From assembly GCF_000740775.1 (NCBI RefSeq), contig NZ_JFGS01000003.1, positions 248,001-312,000 of the forward strand: a DNA stretch of 64,000 nt. The letters are read 5' to 3'. Source of the stretch: Haematobacter missouriensis. Lineage in GTDB: Bacteria > Pseudomonadota > Alphaproteobacteria > Rhodobacterales > Rhodobacteraceae. Below, piece by piece: positions 20,878 through 31,164 of this stretch. The translations under genes and the position numbers were made by a program. Position 1 is the stretch's first letter. Every line of letters begins with the position of its first letter. The notes under the pieces were generated by a model. The model saw only the letters and a program-made list of their open reading frames with translations. It made no database searches and was not told where the DNA came from.

Positions 20878-21747
20878 ACGGTCGTGCTGTCTAGCCGGGC
20901 GCGGCGATCATCGCACGGGCGTCGGTTGATCACGGGCGGGTGCTGGGCACGCGGCGCTTGATCGAGGGGTGCCCGGTTTGAGGTAGCGACGGGCGCGTGA
21001 GCCCGGTGCAAAGCGCCCGCCGCCCGCCGCCCGCCGCCCACCGTGCTGTCCATCGGAAGCTGAGGATCCGGGTGGCGCTACAAGGACTGCCGCCGGCCCC
21101 TAGGAGCGTCGCCGCCCTGCCTCCACAAAGAGTTCGGCGCCTGCCCGGGGTGGTCGGTATCCTTCCGCACGCCCGGTTCCGAATTCCCCGGCTTGTGCCG
21201 CCGACGCCTGCAGAGCAGGACGGCGATTTTTGCCAGGATTTGACGGACATGCCGGTCCTTGCGGGGGGCGGGTTTTGCTCGCTCGCAGTGCTGCTGATAT
21301 ATCTCCTCCCACCGGGCTTCGCCCTGCCGCCACAGGCGGTTAGCTGCCTGCCAGAAGGAAGGGGCAGGTCGCTATCCTCCCGCACGCCCGGCTCCGAAAT
21401 CCCCGACCTGCTCCACGGACGCCTCCAAGGCGGAACGGCCATTTCCGCCGGGCGTCGGCAGAAACGCCCGAACCTTGCTGTCGAGGGAGAGCAGTCGCGG
21501 CTCTGCCGAGCTATTGTTTTTGAAGCGTTGACGGGGTTGTTCAGCCGAAACGGCGCAAAGGGGCGCAAGCCCCCTGCAGTGCGGAACTGGAATCGCGCTA
21601 TTCCCTTGACGGCAGAGCAGCCACCCTCTCGCCGTCGATGCCACTGCCCCTTCGGGCGGCAGGGGCGGTCTGCCTTTCAGGCGCTGTGGCAACGCGTTAC
21701 TTCACCCGACGCCATTAAAAAACCCCGCCGAGGCGGGGTTTTCCGGG
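20878..21747. repeat. 870-base non-coding stretch with an imperfect direct repeat
   Basis: No supportable gene. About 120 bases are repeated in direct orientation at 21114-21232 and 21321-21446. The best core is 21152-21195 against 21367-21410, 38 of 44 bases identical by eye, period 215. Open frames crossing the stretch change reading between copies and have no family features. Its carB side ends in the carB terminator. A few sequences near 21520-21660 are CG-rich but show no clear element ends. It may be a duplicated relic, or an intergenic repeat family that needs genome-wide comparison. Confidence 0.5.
21716..21742 (-). terminator. Terminator of carB
   Basis: CCCCGCC-GA-GGCGGGG hairpin (21723-21738) with a six-A run on its plus-strand left side. 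It therefore reads as a GC stem followed by TTTTTT on the minus strand, starting about 10 bases after the carB stop. Confidence 0.9.
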
Positions 21748-24700
21748 TCATTGGAGCGAGCGGACCGTCAACTCTCCCTGCAGGCGGGATTTCATCGCGG
21801 ACACGGCGGCGATGGCACCGGCGGCAGTGGTGAAATAGGGGATCTTGTCGTAAAGCGCGACCCGGCGGATGTCGCGGCTATCGGCAATGGATTGTGCCCC
21901 TTCCGTCGTATTGAAGACCAGCGCGATACGCCCGTTCTTCAGGTCGTCGGCGATGTTCGGGCGGCCCTCGTAGACTTTGCGGGCCAGTTCCGACACGACG
22001 CCGTGCGTCTCCAGAAACGCGCGCGTGCCGCCCGTCGCCACCAGCGTGAAGCCGAGTGCGGCAAGATCGCGCGCCGCTTCCGCCATTTCCGCCGTCTTGT
22101 CGGCATCCTTGATGGAGATGAACACGCGCCCCTCTGTCGGCAGCACCGTGCCCGCACCGAGCTGCGCCTTCAGGAAGGCGCGGGGGAAATCGCGGTCCCA
22201 GCCCATCACCTCGCCGGTGGAGCGCATCTCGGGGCCAAGCAGCGTATCCACGCCGGGGAAGCGGGCGAAGGGCAGCACCACCTCCTTGACGGAGAACCAT
22301 GGCGTCAGCGGATCGGCCAGCGTCATTGGGTCTGCGAGCGGCAGCGGATCGTCCGGCCCCACACCCTCGGGGTAGGCCGCGCGCATCGGGAAGGCGGCGA
22401 GCTTCTCCCCCGCCATGATCCGCGCGGCGATGGAGGCGATGGCCGAATCGGTGGCCTTGGCCACGAAGGGCACGGTCCGGGAGGCGCGCGGGTTCACCTC
22501 CAGCACATAGATCTCGCCATCCTTGATGGCGAACTGCACGTTCATCAGCCCGACGACGTTCAACCCCTTCGCCATCATCACCGTCTGCTGCTTCAGCGCC
22601 GCCACCGTCTCCGCATCCAGCGAATAGGGCGGGAGCGAGCAGGCGGAATCGCCCGAGTGGACGCCCGCTTCCTCGATATGCTGCATGATACCGCAGACAT
22701 GGACATCCGTCCCGTCGCAGAGCGCATCGACATCCACCTCGATCGCGCCGGAGAGATAACTGTCCAGCAACACAGGGTTCCTGCCCGACACCTGCACCGC
22801 TTCGCGGATGTAACGGTCGAGATGAGCGTCGTCGCGCACGATCTCCATCGCGCGGCCGCCCAGCACGTAGGAGGGGCGGATCACCAGCGGGTAGCCCACG
22901 CGATGCGCGATCTCGAACGCCTGTTCCCGGCTGGACGCGATGCCGTTAACCGGCTGCCGGAGGCCGAGCTGGTTCAGGAGCTTCTGGAACCGCTCCCTGT
23001 CTTCGGCAAGGTCGATGGCGTCCGGCGTGGTGCCGAGGATCGGGATGCCTTCTTCATAGAGCGCGTTGGCGAGTTTGAGCGGGGTCTGCCCGCCGAACTG
23101 CACGATCACCCCATGCAGCGTGCCGTTTTCCTGCTCCACCCGCAGGATTTCCAGCACATGTTCCAGCGTCAGCGGCTCGAAATACAGCCGGTCGGAGGTG
23201 TCATAGTCGGTGGAGACCGTCTCCGGGTTGCAGTTGACCATGATGGTCTCGTACCCGGCCTTCGTCAGCGCGAAACAGGCATGGCAGCAGCAGTAGTCGA
23301 ATTCGATGCCCTGGCCGATCCGGTTCGGGCCGCCGCCGAGGATCACCACTTTTTTCCGGTCGGAGGGACGGGCCTCATCCTCCACCTCGCCCATCACGGG
23401 CATCTCGTAGGTGGAATACATGTAGGGGGTCTGGGCCTCGAACTCGGCGCCGCAGGTGTCGATGCGCTTGAACACCGGCATGATGCCGAGGGTGCGGCGC
23501 GCCTTGCGGACCTCGCTCTCCATCTTGCCAGTCAGCCGGGCGAGGCGCGCATCCGTGAAGCCGAGCATCTTCGCACGCCGCATCGCCGCCTCCGTCGCCG
23601 GCAGGCCGGAGGCGAGGATTTCGCCCTCCGCCTCGACGATCTCCCGGATCCGGGCCAGGAACCACGGATCGAAGGCGGTGGCGTCCTGAATCTCGCCGTC
23701 CGAAAGCCCGTGGCGCATGGCCTGCGCGATGAGGCGGAGCCGGTCGGGCGTGCGGGCGGAGATCGCCTTGATGATCGCGGCCTTCTCGGGCGCGTCGGGG
23801 ATCGTGATCTCGTCGAAACCGGTGAGGCCGGTTTCCATGGAGGCGAGCGCCTTCTGCAGCGATTCGTGGATCGTCCGGCCGATGGCCATGACTTCCCCCA
23901 CCGACTTCATCGCGGTGGTCAACTCGGGTGTTGAGCCGGGAAACTTCTCGAAGGCGAAGCGCGGGATCTTGGTAACGACATAGTCGATGGTCGGCTCGAA
24001 GGAGGCGGGCGTGACCTTGGTGATGTCGTTGTCCAGCTCGTCCAGCGTATAACCGACCGCCAGTTTCGCCGCGATCTTGGCGATGGGGAAGCCCGTGGCC
24101 TTCGACGCCAGCGCCGAGGACCGCGACACCCGCGGGTTCATCTCGATCACCACCATCCGTCCGTCGGCGGGGTTGATCGCCCATTGCACGTTGGAACCGC
24201 CGGTTTCCACTCCGATCTCGCGCAGAACAGCGATCGAGCCGTTGCGCATGATCTGGTATTCCTTGTCGGTCAGCGTGAGGGCCGGGGCGACGGTGACCGA
24301 ATCGCCGGTGTGGACGCCCATCGGGTCGATGTTCTCGATGGAGCAGACGATGATCGCGTTGTCCGCCTTGTCGCGGACCACCTCCATCTCATACTCCTTC
24401 CAGCCCAGCAGGCTCTCATCGACCAGCACCTGCGCGACCGGCGAGGCTTCCAGGCCGGAGCGCACGATGGCCTCGTAATCGTCACGGTTGTAGGCCACGC
24501 CGCCGCCCGTGCCGCCCAGGGTGAAGGCGGGCCGGATGATCGCGGGCAGGCCGATGTGCTCCAGATCGTCAAGCGCCTGCCGCACGCCGGTGTTGATGTC
24601 ATATCTGCCGTTCGGAAGCTTGGGTGCGGCAACGATCGTGGCCTTGGGATTCTCCAACCCGATCCTGTCCATCGCCTCGCGGAAGAGCTTGCGATCTTCT

Positions 24701-25077
24701 GCCATTTCAATGGCTTCGCGGTTCGCGCCGATCAGCTCGACGTTGAATTTCTCCAGCACGCCCATGTCGGCCAGCGCCAGCGCGGTGTTCAGGCCGGTCT
24801 GTCCGCCCATGGTGGGCAGCAGCGCGTCGGGGCGTTCCTTCTCGATGATGCGGGCGACGACCTCGGGCGTGATCGGCTCGATATAGGTGGCGTCGGCCAT
24901 CTCCGGGTCGGTCATGATCGTGGCGGGGTTGGAGTTGACCAGGATGACCCGGTAACCTTCCTCGCGCAGTGCCTTGCATGCCTGAACGCCCGAGTAATCG
25001 AACTCGCAGGCCTGACCGATGATGATGGGGCCTGCCCCGATGATCATGATCGACTGGATGTCGGTTCTTTTCGGCAT
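21748..25077 (-). CDS. carB: Carbamoyl-phosphate synthase large chain
   Basis: Makes carbamoyl phosphate from bicarbonate, ammonia (supplied by CarA) and 2 ATP, for pyrimidines and arginine. Length is 1,109 residues. Two homologous halves are each an ATP-grasp unit. The first opens [21 protein letters not shown]; the second opens [24 protein letters not shown]-terminal allosteric MGS-like domain follows ([18 protein letters not shown]). The start at 25077 (MPKRTDIQS) is the family start; an ATG eight codons upstream is less likely. carA is not adjacent. A strong terminator follows the stop. Confidence 0.98.
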   Translation of the reverse strand: MPKRTDIQSIMIIGAGPIIIGQACEFDYSGVQACKALREEGYRVILVNSNPATIMTDPEMADATYIEPITPEVVARIIEKERPDALLPTMGGQTGLNTALALADMGVLEKFNVELIGANREAIEMAEDRKLFREAMDRIGLENPKATIVAAPKLPNGRYDINTGVRQALDDLEHIGLPAIIRPAFTLGGTGGGVAYNRDDYEAIVRSGLEASPVAQVLVDESLLGWKEYEMEVVRDKADNAIIVCSIENIDPMGVHTGDSVTVAPALTLTDKEYQIMRNGSIAVLREIGVETGGSNVQWAINPADGRMVVIEMNPRVSRSSALASKATGFPIAKIAAKLAVGYTLDELDNDITKVTPASFEPTIDYVVTKIPRFAFEKFPGSTPELTTAMKSVGEVMAIGRTIHESLQKALASMETGLTGFDEITIPDAPEKAAIIKAISARTPDRLRLIAQAMRHGLSDGEIQDATAFDPWFLARIREIVEAEGEILASGLPATEAAMRRAKMLGFTDARLARLTGKMESEVRKARRTLGIMPVFKRIDTCGAEFEAQTPYMYSTYEMPVMGEVEDEARPSDRKKVVILGGGPNRIGQGIEFDYCCCHACFALTKAGYETIMVNCNPETVSTDYDTSDRLYFEPLTLEHVLEILRVEQENGTLHGVIVQFGGQTPLKLANALYEEGIPILGTTPDAIDLAEDRERFQKLLNQLGLRQPVNGIASSREQAFEIAHRVGYPLVIRPSYVLGGRAMEIVRDDAHLDRYIREAVQVSGRNPVLLDSYLSGAIEVDVDALCDGTDVHVCGIMQHIEEAGVHSGDSACSLPPYSLDAETVAALKQQTVMMAKGLNVVGLMNVQFAIKDGEIYVLEVNPRASRTVPFVAKATDSAIASIAARIMAGEKLAAFPMRAAYPEGVGPDDPLPLADPMTLADPLTPWFSVKEVVLPFARFPGVDTLLGPEMRSTGEVMGWDRDFPRAFLKAQLGAGTVLPTEGRVFISIKDADKTAEMAEAARDLAALGFTLVATGGTRAFLETHGVVSELARKVYEGRPNIADDLKNGRIALVFNTTEGAQSIADSRDIRRVALYDKIPYFTTAAGAIAAVSAMKSRLQGELTVRSLQ

Positions 25078-25236
25078 GATCGGGACCCCACGGCTGCGCA
25101 AATTGTCGGCGTTATAGTCGGCGCCGGACCGGGCGCAACCCCTTGCGCGACAGGGCTGGCGCGAAGCGGGTCAAAGCGGTCATGGAACTGAAATGCTCCG
25201 CGGGTGATGGAGAAGGGAGCAAAACAGGACCACGCC

Positions 25237-25902
25237 ATGTCCGACCCCCAGTTCCACACTGCCGAAGCGAGGCCGCTCCGGGCCCTCCGGGCGGAGTTTC
25301 TGTGCCTCTATCTGGCGACTCCGCTGGTTTTTGCGCTGGCCGTGACCCCACGACTGCTCTTTCCCATGTTGTTCGCCATGATGATCGGCGGCGTCGCGCT
25401 TCTGCATGTTACGCCGGGATTCCGGTGGCGGGAACTTCTGCGGGGTCCGGTGGATCTGCGGCTGGTCGCGGTCTTTCTTCTGCTGGCGGCGCTGGTACTG
25501 ACGGCATTCGTGTTCTGGCTGACGCCGGGAAGTTTCCTGCAGCTTCCACGTCGCCAGCCCGGCCTGATGCTGGCAATCGCCATCTTCTATCCACTGTTCT
25601 CGGCGCTGCCGCAGGAGGTGCTGTTCCGCGCACTCTACTTTCGCCGCTACCGGTCGCTGCTTCCGCGAGGCATAAGGGGAATGCTCCTCAATGCGGCGGT
25701 CTTTGCCTGGGCGCACCTGCTTTACTGGAATTGGGTCGCGGTTGCGGTGACGTTTCTTGGCGGTCTTGCCTTTGCCTACGGCTACAAGCGCGGCGGGGGA
25801 TTCGGTACGGCGGTACTCATGCACGCCGCGGCCGGGCTGTTGTTGTTTGCACTCGGACTCGGGCGGTATTTCTATTCGGGCGCGGTGATACGTCCGTTCT
25901 GA
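25237..25902 (+). CDS. CPBP-family intramembrane metalloprotease (CAAX protease-like)
   Basis: Multi-span membrane protein of 221 residues, Abi/CPBP (Rce1-like) family. Motif 1 reads PQEVLFRALYFRRYR: the first of the two glutamates typical of EExxxR is Gln here, while the second Glu and the Arg are kept. Motif 2 is FAWAHLL (FxxxH), and motif 3 is a late HAAAG. Six or more hydrophobic segments are visible. The start at 25237 (MSDPQF) has AGGA seven bases upstream; an ATG 11 codons earlier is the alternative. It is convergent with cfa. Substrate unknown. Confidence 0.85.
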   Translation: MSDPQFHTAEARPLRALRAEFLCLYLATPLVFALAVTPRLLFPMLFAMMIGGVALLHVTPGFRWRELLRGPVDLRLVAVFLLLAALVLTAFVFWLTPGSFLQLPRRQPGLMLAIAIFYPLFSALPQEVLFRALYFRRYRSLLPRGIRGMLLNAAVFAWAHLLYWNWVAVAVTFLGGLAFAYGYKRGGGFGTAVLMHAAAGLLLFALGLGRYFYSGAVIRPF

Positions 25903-25942
25903 AATCAAGACGGCGCTTTCCAGTAAGGCCCATGCCTTCCGA

Positions 25943-27187
25943 TCAAGGCCCGTGCTGTTCCGCCGGCGGATTGCGAACGGGCAGCGCAGGGGCATTCGCG
26001 CCGTAAAGGTAATCCCGCGTCACGGGGACGGCTTCCTGACGGCGGGCGATCTGGAACTGGAAGACGCACTGGTGATTATAGCGGAATGTCAGTTCAGAGC
26101 CGATCAGGTAGAAGCGCCACATCCGGCAGAACCGTTCGTCATAGATTTCCCGCACCCTGTCCATGTTGACCAGAAAGCGTTCGTGCCAATGACGCAGCGT
26201 CTCTGCATAGTGCAGGCGCCAGACCTCGACATCCGTGGGGTAGAGGTTCTCCTTCTCCACCGCCGCCATGGTTTCCGACATGGCCGGGATGGAACCGCCC
26301 GGGAAGATGTATTTCGTCACCCAGCGGCTCGTCGTGCCTGGCGGGTCTGTGCGGCCGATCGTGTGGATCAGCGCCACTCCGTCCTCCGTGAGGAAATTGT
26401 GCACATGCCGGAAATATTCGCGGTAGTGCGGCAGCCCGACATGTTCAAACATGCCGACGGAGACCACCCGCTCGAATTTCTCGGCCACGTTGCGGTAGTC
26501 GGTCAGCCGGAACTCCACCTGACCCTCCAGCCCCGCCGCGCGGGCCCGTTCCGTTGCGACCTTGTGCTGCTCCTGCGAGAGCGTGACACCCACGACGCGC
26601 GCGCCATAATCCCGTGCCAGGGTCAGCGCCATCCCGCCCCAGCCGCAGCCGATATCCAGCACCCGCATGCCGGGCCGGAGCAGCAGCTTACGGGCGATAT
26701 GGGCCTTCTTCTGGACCTGCGCCTGTTCCAGCGTATCGTCCAGCGAGCGGAAGTAGGCGCAGGAATACTGGCGGTCGGCATCGAGAAACAGCGAGTAAAG
26801 CTCCTCCGACAGATCGTAGTGATGCGCCACGTTCGCCTGCGCCCGCCCTATCGGGTTGAATGTCTCCACTCGGCGGAGCAGGCGGCGGAAGCGATCCATC
26901 AGGGAATACTGCCTGTGCGCAATTGCCGCATTGCGAATCCCCAGTGTGAGGAAGCCATATAGGTCGTCGTCATCTATGGTGAGGCGACCGTCCATATACG
27001 CCTCGCCGATGGCGAGATCGAAGGACGACAGGATCTTGCGCGGCAGCGCGGGGTCGGTAAGGCGGATTGTGACGGGGGTTCCAGTGCCGTCGCCATAGCG
27101 GTTTACGCTGCCATCCGGCATATGGATGATCGCAGTGCCCTCTTTCATGAGGGATCGGATCATCCGGTCGAGAAGCCTGTTCCACAT
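25943..27187 (-). CDS. cfa: Cyclopropane-fatty-acyl-phospholipid synthase family protein
   Basis: SAM-dependent methyltransferase of 414 residues acting on unsaturated acyl chains of membrane phospholipids. The SAM motif is VLDIGCGWGGMALTLA. The block HYDLSEELYSLFLDADRQYSCAYF is the Cfa signature around the active site, with QVQKKAHIARKLLL following. FPGGSIPAMSE and the SELTFRYNHQCVFQ tail complete the family pattern. The start at 27187 (MWNRLLDRM) has GAGGG seven bases upstream. It is divergent from aspS (147-base spacer). Confidence 0.93.
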   Translation of the reverse strand: MWNRLLDRMIRSLMKEGTAIIHMPDGSVNRYGDGTGTPVTIRLTDPALPRKILSSFDLAIGEAYMDGRLTIDDDDLYGFLTLGIRNAAIAHRQYSLMDRFRRLLRRVETFNPIGRAQANVAHHYDLSEELYSLFLDADRQYSCAYFRSLDDTLEQAQVQKKAHIARKLLLRPGMRVLDIGCGWGGMALTLARDYGARVVGVTLSQEQHKVATERARAAGLEGQVEFRLTDYRNVAEKFERVVSVGMFEHVGLPHYREYFRHVHNFLTEDGVALIHTIGRTDPPGTTSRWVTKYIFPGGSIPAMSETMAAVEKENLYPTDVEVWRLHYAETLRHWHERFLVNMDRVREIYDERFCRMWRFYLIGSELTFRYNHQCVFQFQIARRQEAVPVTRDYLYGANAPALPVRNPPAEQHGP

Positions 27188-27269
27188 CGTGTCACCCTCT
27201 TCACGTATAATCAGAACTACGTTACGCCCCGTTTTTCCGTTCTGTCCAGATAAGGTGGCGCGGCGTCAC

Positions 27270-27298
27270 TTGACTTCGAGGGCCGCTCGGGGTGTATC
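27270..27298 (+). promoter_or_regulatory. Sigma-70-type promoter of aspS
   Basis: TTGACT (27270-27275), a 17-base spacer and TGTATC (27293-27298), 37 bases before the aspS start codon. Good -35, fair -10, ideal spacing. It would also transcribe the restriction endonuclease gene coupled to aspS. Confidence 0.6.
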
Positions 27299-27334
27299 GA
27301 CGCCACTTTCCGAACGCCTCCGAAGGGGATCGTC

Positions 27335-29107
27335 ATGCACGTCTATCGCAGCCATACCTGCGGCCAGCTGACCCGCGCCGATGCGGGAGCCGAGGTCCGT
27401 CTCTCCGGTTGGGTGCACCGGGTGCGCGATCACGGCGGGGTTCTGTTCATCGACCTGCGGGATCACTACGGCATCACCCAGGTGATCGCCGATGGCGACA
27501 GCCCCGCCTTCGCCGCGCTGGAAAAGGTCCGTGCGGAATATGTGATCCGCATCGACGGGCGCGTGAAGGAGCGGGACGCGAGCCTCGTGAACCCCAAGAT
27601 CCCGACGGGCGAGATCGAGGTCTATGCCATCGACATGGAAGTGCTCGGCCCGTCGGACGAACTGCCGCTGCCGGTCTTCGGTGAGCAGGACTACCCCGAG
27701 GAGACCCGCCTCACCTACCGCTTCCTCGACCTGCGGCGCGAGGGGCTCCACGCCAACATGATGTTGCGCTCCAACGTGGTGCGATGGATCCGGCAGAAGA
27801 TGTGGGCGCAGGGCTTCAACGAGTTCCAGACGCCGATCATCACCGCGTCCAGCCCGGAGGGCGCGCGCGACTTTCTCGTGCCGTCGCGGCTGCATCCGGG
27901 CAAGTTCTATGCGCTGCCCCAGGCACCGCAGCAGTTCAAGCAGCTCATCATGGTGGCGGGCTTCGACCGCTACTTCCAGATCGCACCCTGCTTCCGCGAT
28001 GAGGATCCGCGCGCCGATCGCAGCCCGACCGACTTCTACCAGCTCGACATGGAAATGTCCTTCGTGGAGCAGGAGGACGTGTTCGCCGCCGTGCAACCGG
28101 TCATCCAGGGGCTGTTCGAGGAATTCGGCAACGGGCGTCACGTGTCCGGCGACTGGCCGCGCATCGCCTATCGCGACGCGCTGCTGTGGTATGGGTCTGA
28201 CAAGCCGGACCTGCGCAACCCGATCCGGATGGAGATCGTCTCCGAGCATTTCGCCGGTTCCGGCTTCGGCATCTTCGCCAAGCTGCTGGAGAACGAGGGG
28301 ACGCAGATCCGCGCGATTCCAGCCCCGACGGGCGGTAGCCGCGCCTTCTGCGACCGGATGAACGCCTTCGTGCAGAAAGAAGGTCTGCCCGGCATGGGCT
28401 ATATCTTCTGGCGTGAAGAGGGCGAGGCCATCGTGGGCGCCGGTCCCATCGCCAAGAACATCGGGCCGGAGCGGACGGAAGCCATCCGCCTGCAACTCGG
28501 CCTGAAGGCGGGCGATGCGGCCTTCTTCCTCGGCGGCAAGCCGGACGCGTTCGAGGCCGTCGCCGGCAAGGCCCGCAACGAGATCGGGCGCGAGCTGGGG
28601 CTGACCCGGACCGACCGGTTCGAATTCGCCTGGATCGTGGATTTCCCGATGTACGAGAAAACGGATGAGGGCGGGATCGACTTCTCCCACAACCCGTTCT
28701 CCATGCCGCAGGGCGGGATGGAGGCGCTTCAGGGCGATCCGCTGGCCGTCCACGCCTATCAGTATGACCTTGCCTGCAACGGCTATGAACTCATCTCCGG
28801 CGGCATCCGCAATCACGAGCCGGAGATCATGTTCAAGGCCTTCGAGATCGCGGGCTACGGCCGGGACGAAGTGGAGAAGCGCTTCGGTGGCATGGTCAAG
28901 GCGTTCCACTACGGCGCTCCGCCCCACGGCGGCTGTGCAGCGGGGATCGACCGGATCGTGATGCTTCTGGCGGATGAGCAGAACATCCGCGAGGTCATCA
29001 TGTTCCCGATGAACCAGCGGGCCGAGGATCTGATGATGAATGCGCCCTCGGACCCGACACCGACCCAGCTCCGGGAGCTGCGTCTCAGGGTGGTGCCCAA
29101 GGAGTGA
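27335..29107 (+). CDS. aspS: Aspartyl-tRNA synthetase
   Basis: Class II aminoacyl-tRNA synthetase of 590 residues, bacterial-type AspRS. The N-terminal OB-fold anticodon-binding domain starts [12 protein letters not shown] and contains [23 protein letters not shown]. Class II motif 2 is [10 protein letters not shown], and motif 3 is [13 protein letters not shown] (GIDR). The insertion (GAD) domain is present between. Many alphaproteobacterial AspRS are non-discriminating and also make Asp-tRNA-Asn; that cannot be read directly here. The start has GAAGGGGATCGTC before ATG. The stop overlaps the GTG start of the restriction enzyme gene. Confidence 0.98.
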   Translation: MHVYRSHTCGQLTRADAGAEVRLSGWVHRVRDHGGVLFIDLRDHYGITQVIADGDSPAFAALEKVRAEYVIRIDGRVKERDASLVNPKIPTGEIEVYAIDMEVLGPSDELPLPVFGEQDYPEETRLTYRFLDLRREGLHANMMLRSNVVRWIRQKMWAQGFNEFQTPIITASSPEGARDFLVPSRLHPGKFYALPQAPQQFKQLIMVAGFDRYFQIAPCFRDEDPRADRSPTDFYQLDMEMSFVEQEDVFAAVQPVIQGLFEEFGNGRHVSGDWPRIAYRDALLWYGSDKPDLRNPIRMEIVSEHFAGSGFGIFAKLLENEGTQIRAIPAPTGGSRAFCDRMNAFVQKEGLPGMGYIFWREEGEAIVGAGPIAKNIGPERTEAIRLQLGLKAGDAAFFLGGKPDAFEAVAGKARNEIGRELGLTRTDRFEFAWIVDFPMYEKTDEGGIDFSHNPFSMPQGGMEALQGDPLAVHAYQYDLACNGYELISGGIRNHEPEIMFKAFEIAGYGRDEVEKRFGGMVKAFHYGAPPHGGCAAGIDRIVMLLADEQNIREVIMFPMNQRAEDLMMNAPSDPTPTQLRELRLRVVPKE

Positions 29108-29898
29108 GTATCGCCGCCCTCCGCAAGGCGGGCTTCGATGTGATGGCCCGCAACCACGCCGAAGCGATCCTCGGCGTGGATTTCCCCAGAGAGACCTCCG
29201 AGCTCATCGAAGCGCTGCTGAACGTCCGGCTCGATCCCGGCGAACTGATCGCCAGCGGCGGGGGGGAGGCGCCCTCCACCCAACGGATGCGGCGGCATCT
29301 GGACGAATGCGGTTGGCGCAAGCACAACTTCCGTATCCAGACGACGCTGGATGGCAAGCCGCTGGGCGACGGGACGAGCCATGAGATAGACCACGTGCGC
29401 CTCGCCGGGGCCGGTACGCTGGCGCTTGAGATCGAGTGGAACAACAAGGATCCGTTCTTCGACCGTGATCTGGAGAACTTTCACCGGCTGCATGCCCAAT
29501 CGGTCATATCCGTAGGCATCATCGTGACGCGGGGGCGCAGCCTGCAGGCCGCGTTGCCGGGTATCGTGCGCAGCTATCTCGCCGCCAACCGTATCGAGGA
29601 TCCGGCGGCGCTGGTTGAGCACGGCATGAAACGGCGGACGGACCGGCAGAGCGCGCTCGTCGCGCGGGCCGTTCGGGCGGGAACCCCTTTTGGCGAGGCC
29701 TTCGCGCGGATCTTCGTGGCCGACAAATACGGGCCCGCGACGACGCATTGGTCCAAGCTATCCGACCGCGTGGCGCGTGGCGTGGGCAATCCCTGTCCGC
29801 TGCTGCTGATCGGCCTGCCCGCAAGCGTGGTGCGCCCCGTTACCACCCAGAAAGCCGACAGCCGCGAGGCGCTGCTGCAACAGGGCCTGGACCTTTAG
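29104..29898 (+). CDS. BglII/BstYI-family type II restriction endonuclease
   Basis: 264-residue protein matching the BglII/BstYI fold pattern. The putative active site is Asp96 (HEIDHVRL), then Glu109-x-Glu111 on the next strand ([11 protein letters not shown]), with Lys115 following. BstYI has Asp, Glu, Gln at the matching places. The C terminus [11 protein letters not shown] corresponds to the VPLVLIGI end of BstYI, and GWRKHNF to its GWKESR turn. The start is GTG, overlapping the aspS stop (GTGA), so translation is coupled to aspS. Its likely partner methyltransferase lies 1.27 kb downstream in convergent orientation. Specificity is unknown; BglII and BstYI cut AGATCT and RGATCY. Confidence 0.85.
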   Translation: MSIAALRKAGFDVMARNHAEAILGVDFPRETSELIEALLNVRLDPGELIASGGGEAPSTQRMRRHLDECGWRKHNFRIQTTLDGKPLGDGTSHEIDHVRLAGAGTLALEIEWNNKDPFFDRDLENFHRLHAQSVISVGIIVTRGRSLQAALPGIVRSYLAANRIEDPAALVEHGMKRRTDRQSALVARAVRAGTPFGEAFARIFVADKYGPATTHWSKLSDRVARGVGNPCPLLLIGLPASVVRPVTTQKADSREALLQQGLDL

Positions 29899-30496
29899 CA
29901 GAGGGCCGGAGGTTCTGTCAAAAGGCAGAAGTCTTCCCGACATGGTCGCAGGTTGCTCCGGGAACGGCAGGCTTTGGCTCTCGGCCGGCGCGGTTTCCGA
30001 TCTTCAACCTGGGCCCAGGGGGCGGTTTTCTCTGCCACCCCGCCAGGTCCGTGCCGACCGGTCTGAAGGGGCACGGTTCTGGGCGATCACGCCCTGGGCG
30101 GGGCCGGTCGCCCGGAGAGTGAGCGCACGAATCGCATGGCGGTATCCTTGACGGTGACCCCTGCACTGTGCTCCCTTATGGGGATGGCATTCCCACGGCG
30201 AGGGATCAATGCTCCCGCTCGCCGGACAGAAGGTACCCGGCGGAGTTACATTTCTGACCCCTATAGCGGCTGCCGCACGGCGTGGAGGCGATCGGCAGCC
30301 CGAGAGGTTGAAAAACCATGAGAGCGATGCTGTCCCACCCGGAATGTGCTCCGCCGCAGCGTTGCCAATAGGCCGCCGAAAAAGTCCCGAAATCATTCCG
30401 ATGCCGCGCGAATCGAGGTAGTTGGTCGGCCCGAACGTGGGGATTTGAGGGTGGATTTCGTCGAGCACAGACGTTTCCGCTCGCCCGCAAGCCTAA

Positions 30497-30653
30497 CAGG
30501 CTGCTGAAAAGCATTCCGCAGTTGCGGTAGGGCGGAGGTCCTTCCAGCACGGTTTAAGAGCGCTTCGAAAACCGCAAGTATTAGCTCGTGACCGAACCGA
30601 TTTTCTGGCTTCCGAGGCAAGTCCCGATAAACGCCAGACTTTTCAGCAGTCTG
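30497..30653. mobile_element. MITE-like element, 157 bp
   Basis: Terminal inverted repeats CAGGCTGCTGAAAAG (30497-30511) and CTTTTCAGCAGTCTG (30639-30653) match at 14 of 15 positions. No coding capacity inside and no clear target duplication outside. The left terminus is the exact complement of 12164-12178 in the other island, which argues for one element family. No transposase source is in the window. Confidence 0.6.
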
Positions 30654-30911
30654 CCAGGAGTGATGAGGACACCTTTGGCGAGGGCCTGATCGTCCCCTTC
30701 TCGCAGCGCCTCAGGTTCAGTCTCCGGCATAGCTCCCGCAGTTGATGCTCGGATTACCGACTGCAAGTGCTGGGCTGCTCATCAACCGGCGTCGGTGCTC
30801 GTGGAGTCTTGCCGTTCGAGATGCGACGCTTGTATCGCGATGAAAAGACATCGGGGAGACAATCGAGAGGGAAGGTTGAGCGGCGCTCGACCGAAGGTCA
30901 TGTCGTGTCAC

Positions 30912-30960
30912 CTTCGGTTCGGCTCTGGGCGTTGACGGGCATGTCCCCGTCGTGCCGAAG
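30912..30960. other. Nested hairpin, possible structured RNA element
   Basis: An inner stem GACGGG/CCCGTC (30934-30939 with 30946-30951) sits within an outer stem CTTCGG/CCGAAG (30912-30917 with 30955-30960). The stems are strong, but there is no T-run on either side. Could be part of an old element or a folded RNA; no family recognised. Confidence 0.3.
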
Positions 30961-31077
30961 CGGCCTTCCACTCTGCAGGCTCCCGGTGTGACGGCGGGAT
31001 GACCTCTGCGGAATCGGCGGATCCGGTTGCCCGCTGCGGACCGTACCTGCCCGTCGATCGGTCTCTATCCCGAAAAT

Positions 31078-31106
31078 ACGCACGTCCCTGCAGTAGGGAC
31101 GTGCAG
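31078..31106 (-). terminator. Hairpin downstream of the MT-A70 methyltransferase gene
   Basis: Perfect 10-bp stem GCACGTCCCT/AGGGACGTGC (31080-31089 and 31095-31104) with a five-base loop. Read on the minus strand it lies about 60 bases after the methyltransferase stop and is followed by GTATTTTC. Probably the transcription terminator of that gene, though the T-run is weak. Confidence 0.55.
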
Positions 31107-31164
31107 TCTGGACACGCCCGGCGATTGCCTGCTGATGCATCGCGGAAGGTTCAGAGGCGTGAGG

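Larger units (their letters stand above)
29899..31164. other. 1.27-kb non-coding island between restriction and methylase genes
   Basis: No supportable gene; the short frames are mutually overlapping and Arg/Ser/Pro-rich. It holds a 157-base inverted-repeat element (30497-30653) and a sequence matching the other island (30364-30387, against 12003-12025). It also holds a nested hairpin (30912-30960) and a terminator-like hairpin (31080-31104). A segment GGGGTCAGAAATGTAACTCC, read on the minus strand at 30262-30243, looks like an insertion-sequence edge but cannot be assigned. The island probably grew by insertion of small elements between the two genes. Confidence 0.55.

Noticed and set aside
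20997-21833. A 278-codon plus-strand frame between trpA and carB
   Set aside because: It runs through the carB terminator and into carB in antisense, and has low-complexity content with repeats that do not look protein-like.
21751-23934. A 727-codon frame antisense to carB
   Set aside because: Same reason: long antisense frames are expected opposite high-GC genes.
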